Shown: positions 5,622-5,642 of the stretch, piece by piece
Numbering within the stretch: position 1 is the first letter of the stretch
How the letters are laid out: each line of letters starts with the position of its first letter
Source of the DNA: Patescibacteria group bacterium
GTDB taxonomy: Bacteria > Patescibacteriota > Minisyncoccia > UBA6257 > 2-01-FULL-56-20
Direction: 5' to 3'
Length of the DNA: 5,642 nt
Assembly: GCA_025054755.1 (NCBI GenBank)
Contig: JANWZH010000021.1
Location: 1 to 5,642, forward strand
Translations under genes and position numbers: made by a program
Notes under the pieces: model-generated
Database searches by the model: none
What the model saw: the letters and a program-made list of their open reading frames with translations, nothing else
Told to the model about the DNA's origin: nothing

Positions 5622-5627
5622 AAAAAT

Positions 5628-5642
5628 ATGGATATTAAAAAT
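5628..5642 (+). CDS. Possible start of a further gene, cut by the window edge
   Basis: An ATG followed by four sense codons (MDIKN) runs off the window. Position after a non-coding, promoter-like spacer is the only support. Nothing can be said about the product. Confidence 0.35.

Noticed and set aside
1..5642. CRISPR array, insertion sequence, phage genes or riboswitch
   Set aside because: No regularly spaced direct repeats, transposase or integrase motifs, terminal inverted repeats or recognisable riboswitch core were seen; spacers are short and A+T-rich.

Overview
The window is very A+T-rich (about three quarters or more A+T by eye). Stop codons are all TAA, Trp is read from TGG, and no UGA recoding is apparent. 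Coding is dense, no start has a usable Shine-Dalgarno sequence, and the genes are short housekeeping versions next to one large secreted protein. This fits a small-genome bacterium, most likely of the Candidate Phyla Radiation (Patescibacteria). That placement is inferred from style and was not tested by a search.

Layout, left to right. Bases 2-250 are the 3' end of a GGDEF (diguanylate cyclase) gene that enters from outside the window. A class II tRNA-Ser(GGA) follows at 300-386, with a well-placed TATAAT just upstream. Bases 387-584 hold no confident gene. They do contain a relatively G+C-rich patch with an imperfect hairpin, and a forward frame that stays open for about 49 codons beyond the tRNA without a convincing start. 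Next come rsmE (585-1292, 16S rRNA U1498 methyltransferase) and a 995-residue exported protein (1352-4339) made of a signal peptide, Cys-bearing N-terminal domains, a Q/N/S/T-rich linker with a helical stretch, and seven propeller-type repeats. Six bases later, in the same frame and from a TTG start, is a 262-residue fusion protein (4346-5134). It joins an O6-alkylguanine-DNA alkyltransferase DNA-binding/active-site domain (PCHR motif intact) to a TsaC/YrdC threonylcarbamoyl-AMP synthase domain. A convergent gene for a small four-helix membrane protein (5131-5532, minus strand) overlaps its stop codon. The last 15 bases look like the first five codons of another forward gene.

How the genes relate. 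The tRNA, rsmE and the TsaC domain all concern translation (decoding, rRNA modification, tRNA t6A37 modification). The surface protein and the fusion gene are probably co-transcribed because of their 6-base spacing, with no obvious functional tie. The most notable item is the alkyltransferase-TsaC fusion, whose two domains appear to meet in one shared helix with no linker.
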